Positions 47,114 through 56,785 of a DNA stretch of 64,000 nucleotides are shown here, piece after piece. The notes below the pieces were generated by a model that saw only the letters and a list, made by a program, of their open reading frames with translations, was not told the origin of the DNA and did not search any database. The stretch covers positions 2,852,001-2,916,000 of the forward strand of contig NZ_CP039143.1 in the NCBI RefSeq assembly GCF_013343215.1. Direction: 5' to 3'. The position numbers were made by a program, and so were the translations under genes. The DNA is from Acinetobacter sp. 10FS3-1 (GTDB taxonomy: Bacteria > Pseudomonadota > Gammaproteobacteria > Pseudomonadales > Moraxellaceae). The stretch's first letter is position 1; each line of letters starts with the position of its first letter.

Positions 47114-47132
47114 GTTTTACGCTCCTAGTGAT

Positions 47133-47160
47133 AAAAAAATGCACCCAGCGGTGCATTTTT
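47133..47160. terminator. Bidirectional terminator downstream of the small membrane protein gene
   Basis: AAAAATGCACC / GGTGCATTTTT with loop CAGC; A and T runs on both sides make it usable in both directions. It ends the leftward 47179 gene. Confidence 0.88.
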
Positions 47161-47178
47161 CTGTGTCTTTCTGGCGAC

Positions 47179-47514
47179 TTAACGACTGGATAGCTGCTGT
47201 TGGTCATCCTCATACACCGGCGTATGTTCGATATAGCGGCGTTTAGCCAGCGCACGTTCTGCACGGCGGTCCTCCCGCAACAGCAAGAGGGTGACAATGG
47301 CCATGACAATCGTCAGTGCAGTCAGGTAGCTATAGGTCATCGGGAGTTCAAACAGGGCTTGTGTCCCGCTGCGAATCATTTCGATCAGACCCCAGGTCAG
47401 CATGCCCGCAGCCATAAAACTTAACCAGCGACGATAAGGCGAGAAGAACACAGCAAGCACAGCCGCAGCGACTAAACTCAAGCCTACAATCGTTGCCAGA
47501 TTCGCTGTTACCAT
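47179..47514 (-). CDS. Small integral membrane protein, hypothetical
   Basis: 111 residues from ATG 47514, which has GGAGGGG 5-11 bases upstream (a longer frame starts at 47535 without ribosome site). Three hydrophobic segments (residues ~5-25, ~32-52, ~60-83) followed by a charged tail rich in Arg (LLLREDRRAERALAKRR). Family not recognised. Confidence 0.8.
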   Translation of the reverse strand: MVTANLATIVGLSLVAAAVLAVFFSPYRRWLSFMAAGMLTWGLIEMIRSGTQALFELPMTYSYLTALTIVMAIVTLLLLREDRRAERALAKRRYIEHTPVYEDDQQQLSSR

Positions 47515-47921
47515 AAAAACCCCTCCATCCAACAAGATAATGTATACGTTGACCAGCTCACACTTCTAAGCATTGAATTCTGTTAAGTCCATCAAGTGGA
47601 ATATATTGATTTGAATTTCTATGTCAGCATTATGATGAGTTTTTAGCATAAGAAAAGTCCCATTCTTCGACTTTACGACATACTTTGTCGCGATATTATT
47701 TTGTCATTACATTTTTTATTTCCATCGTTTTTGTGGATCAATGACTGTGCCAATGTTGGCGTGTCATTACAAAATCATCGGGGCTGTGCTTGGCTTAAAA
47801 AATTATTTTTTCCGTTTAAGCGGATTGCTGTTTTTCTATGCGACAGGTGCAAAAAGCAGAAAAAAAGCCCGCACAGAAATGTAAAACGCGGCCCTAAGGC
47901 CGCGTTGCTTAATAAAATTAT
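47515..47921. other. Intergenic stretch between serB and the small membrane protein gene
   Basis: No gene found. The right part carries the serB terminator (next entry). The stretch before it is AT-rich with several T runs and no conserved-looking frame. Confidence 0.5.
47885..47906 (-). terminator. Terminator of serB
   Basis: AACGCGGCC / GGCCGCGTT with loop CTAA, 15 bases after the serB stop; four A precede it on the plus strand, giving a short T tract on the transcript. Confidence 0.85.
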
Positions 47922-49142
47922 TTAAGCACGGTTCAGATCTTTATCATGCATGCCGAGTAAATACAGCACACCGTCCAGACCGACACTAGAAATGGCCTGT
48001 GTCGCATTCTGACGAACAAGGGGCTTAGCACGAAAAGCCACGCCAAGACCTGCAATCGACAACATTGGCAAGTCATTGGCCCCATCACCCACCGCAATGG
48101 TCTGCTCTAAAGAAATCCCCATTTCATCTGCAATCTGCTTTAATAGCAGTGCCTTACGGGCACCATCTACAATATGGCCTTTGACTTCACCGGTAACCTT
48201 GCCATCCCGAACATCCAGACAGTTGGCATGTACTTCATCAATCCCCAGCTTGGCTTGCAGATATTCTGCAAAATACTGAAAACCACCCGACAGAATAGCC
48301 GTGCGATAACCTAAAGCTTTTAAAGTTGAAATCAGGCGCACTGCCCCTTCCGTGACTGTCAGGCGTTCGGCAATTTTCGGCAATACTGCTGCATCCATGC
48401 CTTCTAGCAGGGCAACACGGGCGCGGAAACTTTGCTGGAAGTCCAGCTCGCCCTGCATGGCACGTTCGGTAATTTCTGCAACCTGGGTGCCAACACCGGC
48501 TTCAATCGCCAGTTCATCAATGACTTCCTGTTCAATCAGGGTCGAGTCCATATCAAAGCAGACCAGACGGCGGTTACGGCGATAAGCATTATCTTCCTGT
48601 ACCGCAACATCCACATTCAGTTCATTCGACAGGCTCAGGCAGGCTGCACGCATGGCCGCAGCATCCAGCATCTGCCCACTTAAACCGAACTGGATACAGG
48701 CACGTTTTGGACCTTTGCTGGAGCCATCCAGGGCGGGACGGCCGGAAAGACGTGTGACCGTTTCAATATTAAAACCCTGACTGGATACAATATGGGTCAC
48801 AGCCTGAAGATGAGAGGCATTTAATTCCGGAGCCAATGCCGTTACGATATAACGTGTGCGTCCACCTTCTTTCACCCATTGCCCATATTCAGCAGTAGAG
48901 ATCGGTTTAAAGCGCACTGTTAACCCGATATCATGTGCTAGAATCAGGATTTCCTTCATGGCTAATGCTGTTGCAGTCTGGTCATTAGACGAGACCACAA
49001 TTCCTAAGGTCAGTTGATTATGAATGACCGCTTGTCCTACATCTAAAATTTGTAAGGAATGGGCGGACAAAACCTGCATTAATCGTGTAAATTGATTAGG
49101 CTGGTCGGGTCCTAAAAATGATATAAGAATGATTTCTTGCAT
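47922..49142 (-). CDS. serB: Phosphoserine phosphatase
   Basis: 406 residues from ATG 49142 (the frame also opens at a TTG at 49175, less likely). N-terminal ~190 residues form tandem ACT-like regulatory domains; the HAD domain starts with CFDMDSTLIEQEVIDE (nucleophile Asp), then AILSGGFQYFAEYL and VGDGANDLPML. It releases serine from phosphoserine. Longer than E. coli SerB because of the double ACT region, common in Acinetobacter and Pseudomonas. Divergent from the ytjB-like gene. Confidence 0.94.
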   Translation of the reverse strand: MQEIILISFLGPDQPNQFTRLMQVLSAHSLQILDVGQAVIHNQLTLGIVVSSNDQTATALAMKEILILAHDIGLTVRFKPISTAEYGQWVKEGGRTRYIVTALAPELNASHLQAVTHIVSSQGFNIETVTRLSGRPALDGSSKGPKRACIQFGLSGQMLDAAAMRAACLSLSNELNVDVAVQEDNAYRRNRRLVCFDMDSTLIEQEVIDELAIEAGVGTQVAEITERAMQGELDFQQSFRARVALLEGMDAAVLPKIAERLTVTEGAVRLISTLKALGYRTAILSGGFQYFAEYLQAKLGIDEVHANCLDVRDGKVTGEVKGHIVDGARKALLLKQIADEMGISLEQTIAVGDGANDLPMLSIAGLGVAFRAKPLVRQNATQAISSVGLDGVLYLLGMHDKDLNRA

Positions 49143-49224
49143 GAATTGACTCGGGTCTGATCTGAGCGACAACAATTGTTAGAATCATAATCGAAATTGA
49201 ACAGAATTGCCTTGGAAGTTTAAG

Positions 49225-50478
49225 TTGAATGCGCCTAGACAAGGGCTATTTGCTAGCCTACTGATTGTAAGTTTTGCTTTACATACCTTTTTACTGGTAT
49301 TGGCAACCACTCACCAACTGAATGACAACCGGGCCAGTCAAGGGCAGCTGATGACCAGTCAGCTGGTCACTGACAGCCTGGCAGAGCTTGAACCGGCCAA
49401 CCGTGTTTCCTTGGCGCTTCTGGCCAATCGCTATGCCACCAACCCCAGTGTAACCTCTATCCGTATCCTGGATGCGAATGGTCAGGTTCTGGCCACTGGC
49501 GGACTGACTAAAACTCGTGAGGGTGAAGTTTTTGTTCGTGATGCCCTGCAAAACGAGAAAAAAGTAGGGGTCATTGAAATCACCCTGATTGAGCCAAGTA
49601 TTGGGGAAATCCTCCGTACCCAATGGCTGGCGATCCTGTTCTCTTTCGTCATTCATGGCCTGCTCTGGGTAGCCTATCGTGCAGTAGCGCGTCCAAGCCG
49701 GACCGAATATCTGGCGCGCATCAACAATGAATCCCGCCTCAAGTTTGAAATCCAGAGCCTGACCCAGGCACTGGAGCAGGAAAAGCACAATGCCGCTTTG
49801 GCGATTGCCCAGGCTCAGCAGGCTCTTAAACACAAACCCAAAGAAAAAGAGCAACCGGCGGTGGTGCTGGATCATGACAGTCTGTCTTTGAACATCCAGT
49901 TCTATGATCCAAAACAGTTACTGGATAGCGTCAATAAAACTGTGTCTGTGCCTTATTTCAATCTGTGCCAGATTTTCCTGAACAAGGCCACTGAGCTCTG
50001 TGTACAACATTACAAGCTGAACAGTCAGGATATTTCTACCGTACAGAAATTTAATGAAAAAGGCGCAACCATCAGTATTGCAGCAGACAAACCGGATGCC
50101 TTGGCCTGCCTGACCATGATCAGTGCTGTATTTCAGCTGCTTTCGGAGGTCTTGTATAAACGTTACCGTGAAGAAAAGCGTTTTGTCCTGCAAACCCGTA
50201 GTGCCATTTCATCAACTGTGGAGGAAATGCAGTTGAATTCGGTACAGGCAGCCGAACGTCTGGTCCAGCAACTGATGGCCAAAGAAAGCGCCCTGCATGT
50301 TCCAAATAGCTTACTGAAAAATATCTCGGATCATTTTGAGCTGGTCAGCATGCCTAATCCAACCAATGTACTGACCCGTCATGCTTTTGTAGTCAATGGC
50401 ATGGATGCTGAAACAGCCGAGCTGGCCCAAACGTTTAGGACTGAAATTCTAAAATCCAAGCAGTCCAAAGCATCATAA
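49225..50478 (+). CDS. YtjB/SMP-like membrane protein
   Basis: About 417 residues. N-terminal membrane segment (LFASLLIVSFALHTFLLVLA), a periplasmic stretch with SLALLANRYATNPSVTSIRI and a second membrane segment near residue 135, then a coiled region and cytoplasmic part. The first half fits the SMP_2 (YtjB) family, whose E. coli gene also lies beside serB divergently. TTG 49225 is preferred as start because GGAAG lies 6 bases upstream; TTG 49207 is possible. No function is established. Confidence 0.7.
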   Translation: MNAPRQGLFASLLIVSFALHTFLLVLATTHQLNDNRASQGQLMTSQLVTDSLAELEPANRVSLALLANRYATNPSVTSIRILDANGQVLATGGLTKTREGEVFVRDALQNEKKVGVIEITLIEPSIGEILRTQWLAILFSFVIHGLLWVAYRAVARPSRTEYLARINNESRLKFEIQSLTQALEQEKHNAALAIAQAQQALKHKPKEKEQPAVVLDHDSLSLNIQFYDPKQLLDSVNKTVSVPYFNLCQIFLNKATELCVQHYKLNSQDISTVQKFNEKGATISIAADKPDALACLTMISAVFQLLSEVLYKRYREEKRFVLQTRSAISSTVEEMQLNSVQAAERLVQQLMAKESALHVPNSLLKNISDHFELVSMPNPTNVLTRHAFVVNGMDAETAELAQTFRTEILKSKQSKAS

Positions 50479-50498
50479 TAGCAAGTAAAACACTTCCT

Positions 50499-50534
50499 AA
50501 AAAAGCCATATAGCGTTGTATATACGGCTTTTTT
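50499..50534 (+). terminator. Terminator of the ytjB-like gene
   Basis: AAAAAAGCCATATA and TATATACGGCTTTTTT pair with a short GCGTTG loop, ending in a T run. Confidence 0.85.
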
Positions 50535-50588
50535 AATGGGAAGAAATACTTATCAGAAACTCAAGTTTCTTGAAAGGATGATGTTCAT

Positions 50589-51545
50589 CTAGTCCAGCTT
50601 ATGGGTGGTTGTTTCAGCCTGTCTTGACGCCCAGTAAGTCGCCAGAGCCGGTCCAGAAATATTGTGCCATAAACTGAAAATAGCACTCGGTACAGCAGTG
50701 ACCGGAGACGCTGCAAAATGAGTAGCAGCCAAAGCCACGCCCAGCCCGGAATTTTGCATACCCACTTCAACGGCAACGGCACGACAGTCTATTTCTGCCA
50801 GCTTAAACAGGCGGCTGGCCCAATAACCCAGTAAATAGCCCAGTCCGTTATGTAAGGCCACAATTCCTAAAATCATCAAGCCGGATTCCAAAATCTGGGT
50901 TTTACTGCCGGCAATAATTGCAGCCACAATCGCCACAATCGCCAGTACTGAAACCAGTGGCATAACCTGAATATAGGCTTCGACCCTGGTCTTTAACACT
51001 GCCCGAACCATCAAGCCCAAGAAAATTGGAAATAACACCACCTGCAAAATTGAGATCAGCATCGACCAGGCATTGATCTCAATCCATTGACTTGCCAGCA
51101 GATAAAACATGATCGGTGTCAGAATTGGTGCCAATAAGGTTGAAACTGAGGTACAAGCCACCGACAGCGCCGTGTTGCCTCGGGCCATATAGGTAATGAC
51201 ATTCGAGGCCGTTCCTCCCGGACAGCAGCCGACCAGAATCACACCGACTGCAATTTCAGCAGGAAGCCGGAACAACTGACAGAGTAAAAAAGCCAGCCCG
51301 GGCATTACCAGAAACTGGGCCACAACGCCAATCGCGACAGCCTTCGGACTCTGCAAGACGCTTTTAAAATCGCCCAAGGTCATGGTCATGCCCATACCAA
51401 ACATGATCAGCCCCAACATCCACGGAATATAGGCACGTAACCAGACAAAGAGATCCGGCAGCATCAAGGCAATCGCTGAAAACAGGATGACCCACAAAGC
51501 AAAGGTTTTTTGGACAAACTGGCTAAATTGGAGCAGTGCTGACAT
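50589..51545 (-). CDS. Bile acid:sodium symporter-family transporter (BASS)
   Basis: 318 residues with ~9-10 hydrophobic segments. GMGMTMTLGDFKSVLQSPKAV, GVILVGCCPGGTASNVITYMARGNTALSV and EVGMQNSGLGVALAATHF are the BASS (SBF) family signatures, including the sodium-site crossover. Substrate may be pantothenate, 2-keto acids or others. Inner membrane. Monocistronic by spacing. Confidence 0.92.
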   Translation of the reverse strand: MSALLQFSQFVQKTFALWVILFSAIALMLPDLFVWLRAYIPWMLGLIMFGMGMTMTLGDFKSVLQSPKAVAIGVVAQFLVMPGLAFLLCQLFRLPAEIAVGVILVGCCPGGTASNVITYMARGNTALSVACTSVSTLLAPILTPIMFYLLASQWIEINAWSMLISILQVVLFPIFLGLMVRAVLKTRVEAYIQVMPLVSVLAIVAIVAAIIAGSKTQILESGLMILGIVALHNGLGYLLGYWASRLFKLAEIDCRAVAVEVGMQNSGLGVALAATHFAASPVTAVPSAIFSLWHNISGPALATYWASRQAETTTHKLD

Positions 51546-51645
51546 GGGCTAATCCCATCAATAACAAAGAGAAAAGGTATCGCTTGATACCTCGACATTA
51601 CAGGCAGTCTATACAGATTTCTGAGCTACTTCTATACAGCCAAAA

Positions 51646-52272
51646 TCAGGCTGCATCCAGTATATCTTTTAGATAAATCCGTTTAACGCCCTGTGCCAGC
51701 ATGTCCTGCCAGGCATGTTGCAAGGAACCGTTCAGATCAATACCCTTGGTGGCATCAGCAATCACATAGGCATTAAACCCCAGCTTGCGGGCATCCATCG
51801 CGGTCCAGGCCACACAAAAATCTGTCGCAATCCCGACGATAAAAACCGTATTAATATGACGTTCGCGCAAATAACCCGCCAGACCTGTAGTGGTTTTTTG
51901 ATCTGCTTCTAAAAAGGCAGAATAGCTGTCGATCTGGCGATGAAATCCTTTGCGGATAATCAGTTGGGCCTGAGGCAGATGTAAATCCGGATGCAGCTCC
52001 GCATCTGGAGTACCCTGCACACAATGGCTTGGCCACAACACCTGAGGACCATAGTCCAGCTGAATGGTCTGATAAACCGCTTTACCAAAATGATTGCTTG
52101 CAAAAGAAATATGATCTGCCGGGTGCCAGTCTTGGGTCAGGACAATATTGTCAAAATACTGTCCCAATCGATTGATATTTGGAATAATCTGATCTGCATG
52201 TGCAACCGCCAGATTGCCTCCCGGTGTAAATCCTCGCTGTACATCCACCACGATTAAAGCTGCATTGTGCAT
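51646..52272 (-). CDS. pncA: Nicotinamidase
   Basis: 208 residues. Catalytic triad Asp10 (VVDVQRGFTPGG), Lys108 (IIRKGFH) and Cys153 (GIATDFCVAW), plus metal ligands in DWHPADHISF and His83 (PSHCVQGT). It hydrolyses nicotinamide to nicotinate, which PncB (42913) then uses. 208 residues is usual for the family. Confidence 0.95.
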   Translation of the reverse strand: MHNAALIVVDVQRGFTPGGNLAVAHADQIIPNINRLGQYFDNIVLTQDWHPADHISFASNHFGKAVYQTIQLDYGPQVLWPSHCVQGTPDAELHPDLHLPQAQLIIRKGFHRQIDSYSAFLEADQKTTTGLAGYLRERHINTVFIVGIATDFCVAWTAMDARKLGFNAYVIADATKGIDLNGSLQHAWQDMLAQGVKRIYLKDILDAA

Positions 52273-52441
52273 TATTTTTATTCCTTAAAAACTGAATTTG
52301 CACCCCAGCATAGCCTAAAACGAAAGAAATTTTTTACTCTCTTTACTAAAATAGAATAACGGCCGATGCTGAAAAAACTGCTGCTGGCAATGATTTAAAT
52401 ATGTAATCAATCCCTGTGTTTTATCCAGTCAAAATGAACAT

Positions 52442-52466
52442 AAAAAAGCCTGCATGTGCAGGTTTT
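52442..52466 (-). terminator. Terminator of the MFS transporter gene
   Basis: AAAAAAGCCTGCA and TGCAGGTTTTT palindrome at 52442-52466; A run at left gives the T tract for the leftward transcript. Confidence 0.75.
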
Positions 52467-52480
52467 TCAATAGCGGCTGA

Positions 52481-53686
52481 TCAAACTTTAGTGCGGTTGA
52501 CCAGAATCAGCATACATACTGCCGAGATCAGAATACATGGAATCGCTGCCGAGATGACCCCTGCGGCACCAAAACCTGCTACCAGAAGCTGACCTGCAAT
52601 CGCAGGCCCAAGCATTGCGCCAACCCGGCCTACAGCAGAAGCGCCCCCTACCCCTGTACCACGCACTTCAGTTGGATACACAATACTCCCGAAAGCATAC
52701 AGTACACCCTGACAACCAATAACGAAGGCACCGGCCAAGGCTGCTGCTATATACATCTGGTTCAGTGAGCTGGCACCATTCAATGCCAGCAAACCTGCCA
52801 AAATGCCACCATACATCAATACAATCACATAGGCTTTCTTCCAGCGATCCGTCAACATACCCAGAATGATGGTACCAATGGTCGCAGTTACCATGAAATA
52901 GAACTGGGCTGTTGAACCATTCTTACGAGTAAAGCCCAGTTCCATAAACAGTGATGGCAACCAGCTCAGCATGATATACACCACCATCAGGGTAAAGAAG
53001 TAACTCACCCAGATACATACAGTACGAAACAGGTTATCCGAGTTAAACAGGTCCTTGAAGGAGCCTTGTGATGCTGTCGCAAGCTCTGTAGCCGTTTTGT
53101 GCTGCGCTTTTAAATATTCCTTCGACTCCGGCAGAAACCCCATCATGAGTGGAATTGCAATAATCGGTAATAAACCACCCAGATAGAATACGTTTTTCCA
53201 GTTCGCCCCAAATTCAGTTGCAGCCACTAAAGATAAAATGGCAGCACCAACCGGCATACCGCAGTACATCAATCCCACCGCACGCCCACGATTTTGTGGC
53301 GATACAGCTTCAGATGCCAGAGTAATCAGAATCGGCATGGCTCCACCCAGACCAGCGCCTGCCAGAAAACGTACGGCCAGCAAGCTATGAAAACTGTTGA
53401 CCCATACGGTACATAAGGTAAAGAGAGCAAATATTGCTGTCGACCAGATCAGGACTTTCTTACGGCCAATACGATCTGCAAACCGACCGCCGACCAGTGC
53501 ACCCGGCAATAAGCCTAGAATCCCTGCACTAAAAAACACCCCCAATTGTGAACTATCAAGACCAAAATGCTCACGTATACCCGCTGCAGCAATCCCTGCT
53601 GCCTGAATATCTAAGCCTTCAATCACGGCAATCAGAAAACAGATCGCGACCGTGACGATGGCATGCTTATTGTCTGATTTTTCCAT
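52481..53686 (-). CDS. MFS transporter, aromatic acid:H+ symporter type
   Basis: 401 residues, 12 membrane segments. EGLDIQAAGIAAAGI in helix 1 and GGRFADRIGRKKVLIWS between helices 2 and 3 are the AAHS (PcaK/BenK/MhpT) signatures, and the second-half motif LTDRWKKAYV corresponds. It probably imports aromatic acids such as benzoate or hydroxybenzoate. No catabolic genes are adjacent, so the substrate stays open. Confidence 0.9.
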   Translation of the reverse strand: MEKSDNKHAIVTVAICFLIAVIEGLDIQAAGIAAAGIREHFGLDSSQLGVFFSAGILGLLPGALVGGRFADRIGRKKVLIWSTAIFALFTLCTVWVNSFHSLLAVRFLAGAGLGGAMPILITLASEAVSPQNRGRAVGLMYCGMPVGAAILSLVAATEFGANWKNVFYLGGLLPIIAIPLMMGFLPESKEYLKAQHKTATELATASQGSFKDLFNSDNLFRTVCIWVSYFFTLMVVYIMLSWLPSLFMELGFTRKNGSTAQFYFMVTATIGTIILGMLTDRWKKAYVIVLMYGGILAGLLALNGASSLNQMYIAAALAGAFVIGCQGVLYAFGSIVYPTEVRGTGVGGASAVGRVGAMLGPAIAGQLLVAGFGAAGVISAAIPCILISAVCMLILVNRTKV

Positions 53687-54429
53687 TGGAATATCCTTGT
53701 TTAATCAGCGTTCAAAAAGAGAACCCATCATCTATGAGTGGCCAATTAGAATTAACTATCAAAAAGTTGAACGCTTTGGTTGGATTTCCGAACAGGAGAA
53801 ATTTTGATGACTTTCGCATTGCTTGCAATAAAGTCTTAAAAACGATTAATTAAAGTTATATAAAATTCAGTTTCTTATCTATAAGACTTATAAATCAGCC
53901 CTAAGATTTAACCAGTTAGAAAAATAAATGATTTAAATTTAATACTTTAAACAGCTTAATCAGACGTTATTTTTATTTAACAGGCTCATTTTCCGCTCTA
54001 TTTCTATATTTTTCACATCTCAATTCATCGAATATAAATATTAGTTCATATCCAAGTACAATTTTCTATTAAAAAAAACTTAAAAAATCAGAAGGTTGAA
54101 TATTTTTATAGCAGTATTTTAGTCGCAGGGTTATAAAATAAATCGGTCAGAAAAAGCTTTATAGCAAGTTTTATTTACCTTCTATCTAGCTTGAATGGGC
54201 AGTCAAACACCTCTTCTCAGCTCTTGATTGTTTTACATAGGCTTTGTATAAAGAATCAGTGGCTTTGACTAAAGCATATTGTTCTTATGCGTTTGATCAG
54301 TCATAATTTGCATAAGCAATATTCAATTCAGCCCAGATTAATTGAATTTGTTCTCAATCAGAATACAAACCCATCCAAATTTATGTTTTCTCATTCTCTT
54401 CGGATGGACAAATAGGATAGTTTTTCAAA
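53687..54429. other. Long AT-rich intergenic region before dapA
   Basis: 743 bases with no coding frame, tRNA or repeat that I can recognise. It must hold the MFS promoter (leftward) and dapA promoter (rightward). Apart from the promoter below, no structure stood out. Confidence 0.5.
54224..54252 (+). promoter_or_regulatory. Candidate sigma-70 promoter for dapA
   Basis: TTGATT (54224-54229), spacer of 17, TATAAA (54247-54252). About 170 bases before the dapA start. Confidence 0.45.
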
Positions 54430-55329
54430 ATGACTCAGCAAGCACAGACCACTCAGGGTTCCATTGTCGCAATCGTCACCCCAATGTTTGAAGATGGCAG
54501 CGTAGATTGGAAGAGCCTCGAGAAGCTGGTTGAGTGGCATATTGCAGAGGGTACAAATGGAATTGTCGCCGTAGGTACTACCGGTGAAGCCTCTACGCTC
54601 AGCATGAGTGAACATACGCAGGTGATCAAAGAAATCATCCGTGTGGCAAAAAAACGTATTCCTGTGATTGCGGGTACGGGGGCAAACTCGACCCATGAAG
54701 CCATTCAATTAACCCGTGAAGCCAAAGAACTGGGGGCTGATGCTGCCCTGTTGGTGACACCTTATTATAATAAACCGACCCAGGAAGGCTTATACCAGCA
54801 CTATAAGGCGATTGCTGAGGCAGTTGATCTTCCACAGATTCTTTATAATGTGCCGGGCCGTACAGGCGTAGACATGGCCAATGAAACAGTGATTCGTCTG
54901 GCAGATATTCCGCAAATTGTGGGCATCAAGGACGCAACCGGTGATGTTGCGCGTGGTGCAGCCCTGCTTGAGGGCCTGACTGGCAAGAACATGACCGTCT
55001 ATTCAGGCGATGATGCAACGGCTTATCAGCTGATGGGTCATGGGGCTAAAGGTAATATTTCGGTGACTGCCAATGTGGCACCCAAAGCCATGAGTGAAGT
55101 CTGCGCGGCTGCACTTCAAGGCGATATGGCACGTGCTGAAGAGCTGAATTCGCAGATTGCAAATTTACACAATATTTTATTTTGCGAATCGAACCCGATT
55201 CCTGTGAAATGGGCACTTCACGATATGGGCTTAATCGGTACAGGTATTCGCCTGCCATTAACCCCTCTTGCAGAACAATATCGCGCTCCGCTTCATGAAG
55301 CACTGGTTGTAGCGGGCGTCATTCAATAA
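54430..55329 (+). CDS. dapA: 4-hydroxy-tetrahydrodipicolinate synthase
   Basis: 299 residues. TIM-barrel aldolase features: VGTTGEASTLS, YYNKPTQEGLYQHY with the catalytic Tyr, LYNVPGRTG, and the Schiff-base lysine in VGIKDATGD. First committed step of lysine/DAP synthesis, followed by bamC and purC in the conserved dapA-bamC-purC order. Confidence 0.97.
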   Translation: MTQQAQTTQGSIVAIVTPMFEDGSVDWKSLEKLVEWHIAEGTNGIVAVGTTGEASTLSMSEHTQVIKEIIRVAKKRIPVIAGTGANSTHEAIQLTREAKELGADAALLVTPYYNKPTQEGLYQHYKAIAEAVDLPQILYNVPGRTGVDMANETVIRLADIPQIVGIKDATGDVARGAALLEGLTGKNMTVYSGDDATAYQLMGHGAKGNISVTANVAPKAMSEVCAAALQGDMARAEELNSQIANLHNILFCESNPIPVKWALHDMGLIGTGIRLPLTPLAEQYRAPLHEALVVAGVIQ

Positions 55330-55341
55330 AAGAGCACAATT

Positions 55342-55947
55342 ATGCATTTACGTTTAGGACTTACCTTCGCACTTTCAGTATTGGGTCTGGCAGGTTGTAG
55401 TTCACTGGCCTTTAATAATGGCACTTTAGATTATAAAGAAACGACTACTCTCGAACCCTTACAATATCCTGAAGGTGCCATGGTACGTCCTGCAACGCCA
55501 TTGTACCCTGCTCCTATTGTAGATCCGCTGGCGATCGAGCATGCGCCCAAGCTGGAAAACCAGCGTGCGAACCGTTTTGCCCTACCACGTCCACCTGCTC
55601 AGAGTATGGATTCAACCCAAACTGATGTAACTGAGACGGCTCCGATCGGAAAACCACAGCTGGTTGTGGATGGAAATCAAAATCCACTACTTAAAATCGA
55701 TGGAAATTCTGCTACAATCTGGCAATACACACTTGCTACCCTCAGCAGCCTTAACTATTCCATCGTTGGCCAGAACCCAAATCGTCATGAAGTGACGATC
55801 AAAGTCGACCAGCAGACCTATGTATTAAGACTATCTCCTGTCGGTTCGAGTCATAACCTCGCTGTGTTCAATACCGATAACAGTTTTGCAGACCGTGAAA
55901 AAGCCGCAGAACTGCTCAATCAGATTTACCAAAATTGGCCAGCCTAG
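55342..55947 (+). CDS. bamC: Lipoprotein BamC-like
   Basis: 201 residues. Lipobox LAGC (Cys19) after a short signal peptide. Unstructured proline-rich segment (residues ~45-110) followed by a helix-grip-like domain (SATIWQYTLATLSSLNYSIVG). Position between dapA and purC matches nlpB/bamC of enterobacteria, a component of the outer-membrane Bam complex. Shorter than E. coli BamC (344), with one helix-grip domain instead of two, as in other Acinetobacter-like proteins. Start 12 bases after dapA. Confidence 0.85.
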   Translation: MHLRLGLTFALSVLGLAGCSSLAFNNGTLDYKETTTLEPLQYPEGAMVRPATPLYPAPIVDPLAIEHAPKLENQRANRFALPRPPAQSMDSTQTDVTETAPIGKPQLVVDGNQNPLLKIDGNSATIWQYTLATLSSLNYSIVGQNPNRHEVTIKVDQQTYVLRLSPVGSSHNLAVFNTDNSFADREKAAELLNQIYQNWPA

Positions 55948-55969
55948 ACAGTTCTAGGCATTTTTTTTT
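55942..55969 (+). terminator. Terminator overlapping the bamC stop codon
   Basis: GCCTAGA / TCTAGGC with loop CAGT and nine T. The bamC TAG (55945-55947) lies in the stem. purC starts only 16 bases after, so read-through or a separate promoter must serve purC. Confidence 0.85.
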
Positions 55970-55984
55970 GTAGAAGGTTCCCTC

Positions 55985-56704
55985 ATGTTAAAACAAACCT
56001 TGCTCTATACTGGTAAAGCGAAATCTGTCTATACCACGGACAGCTCAGACCACTTGATTTTAGTTTTTCGTGACGATGCGTCCGCATTCAATGGCGAAAA
56101 AATCGAACAACTAGATCGTAAAGGTAAGGTGAACAACCGTTTTAACGCCTTCATCATGGAAAAACTGGCCGAAGCGGGTATTGAAACCCATTTCGAAAAA
56201 CTGTTAACACCGAATGAAGTTCTGGTCAAAAAACTGGACATGATTCCGGTAGAATGCGTCATCCGTAACTATGCCGCGGGTTCTTTATGCCGCCGTCTGG
56301 GTGTAGAAGAAGGTAAAGAGCTGACTCCACCAACATTTGAATTGTTCTTTAAAGATGATGCGCTGGGCGATCCAATGGTCAATGAATCGCAAGCGATTGC
56401 TTTGGGTTGGGCCAATGCTGAACAATTGGAAAAAATGAAAGAATTGACTTATCAGGTGAATGATGTGCTCAAAGCATTGTTCGATGCTGGCAATATGATT
56501 CTGGTGGATTTCAAGCTTGAATTTGGTGTTTTCCATGACCGTATTGTGTTGGGTGATGAGTTCTCTCCAGACGGTTGCCGTCTGTGGGACAAAGACACCA
56601 AGAAAAAACTGGATAAAGACCGTTTCCGTCAAGGTCTTGGCGGTGTTGTAGAAGCTTATGAAGAAGTTGCGGCACGTTTGGGTATCAATCTTGAAGATAT
56701 CTAA
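55985..56704 (+). CDS. purC: Phosphoribosylaminoimidazole-succinocarboxamide synthase
   Basis: 239 residues. [26 protein letters not shown], the [20 protein letters not shown] substrate loop, and [12 protein letters not shown] near the C-terminus are classic PurC. Purine synthesis in cytosol. Third gene of dapA-bamC-purC. Confidence 0.97.
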   Translation: MLKQTLLYTGKAKSVYTTDSSDHLILVFRDDASAFNGEKIEQLDRKGKVNNRFNAFIMEKLAEAGIETHFEKLLTPNEVLVKKLDMIPVECVIRNYAAGSLCRRLGVEEGKELTPPTFELFFKDDALGDPMVNESQAIALGWANAEQLEKMKELTYQVNDVLKALFDAGNMILVDFKLEFGVFHDRIVLGDEFSPDGCRLWDKDTKKKLDKDRFRQGLGGVVEAYEEVAARLGINLEDI

Positions 56705-56730
56705 GCCCTAGCTGAAGCTAAGCTTTAAAA

Positions 56731-56757
56731 AACCGGACGATCAGTCCGGTTTTTTTG
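56731..56757 (+). terminator. Terminator of purC
   Basis: AACCGGAC / GTCCGGTT with loop GATCA, then seven T. Confidence 0.92.
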
Positions 56758-56785
56758 GATAAGATGATCGGAAAAAATAATCCTG

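Larger units (their letters stand above)
45917..47120 (-). mobile_element. IS605-type TnpB-only element
   Basis: Element with one tnpB and no tnpA. The right end (45917-45952) matches that of the first element. Beyond the tnpB start lie two hairpins, ATACGACAT/ATGTCGTAT at 47052-47072 and CTCGTG/CACGAG at 47096-47113, one of which may be the transposition left end. The left boundary is thus approximate. It would need TnpA from elsewhere to move. Confidence 0.7.
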
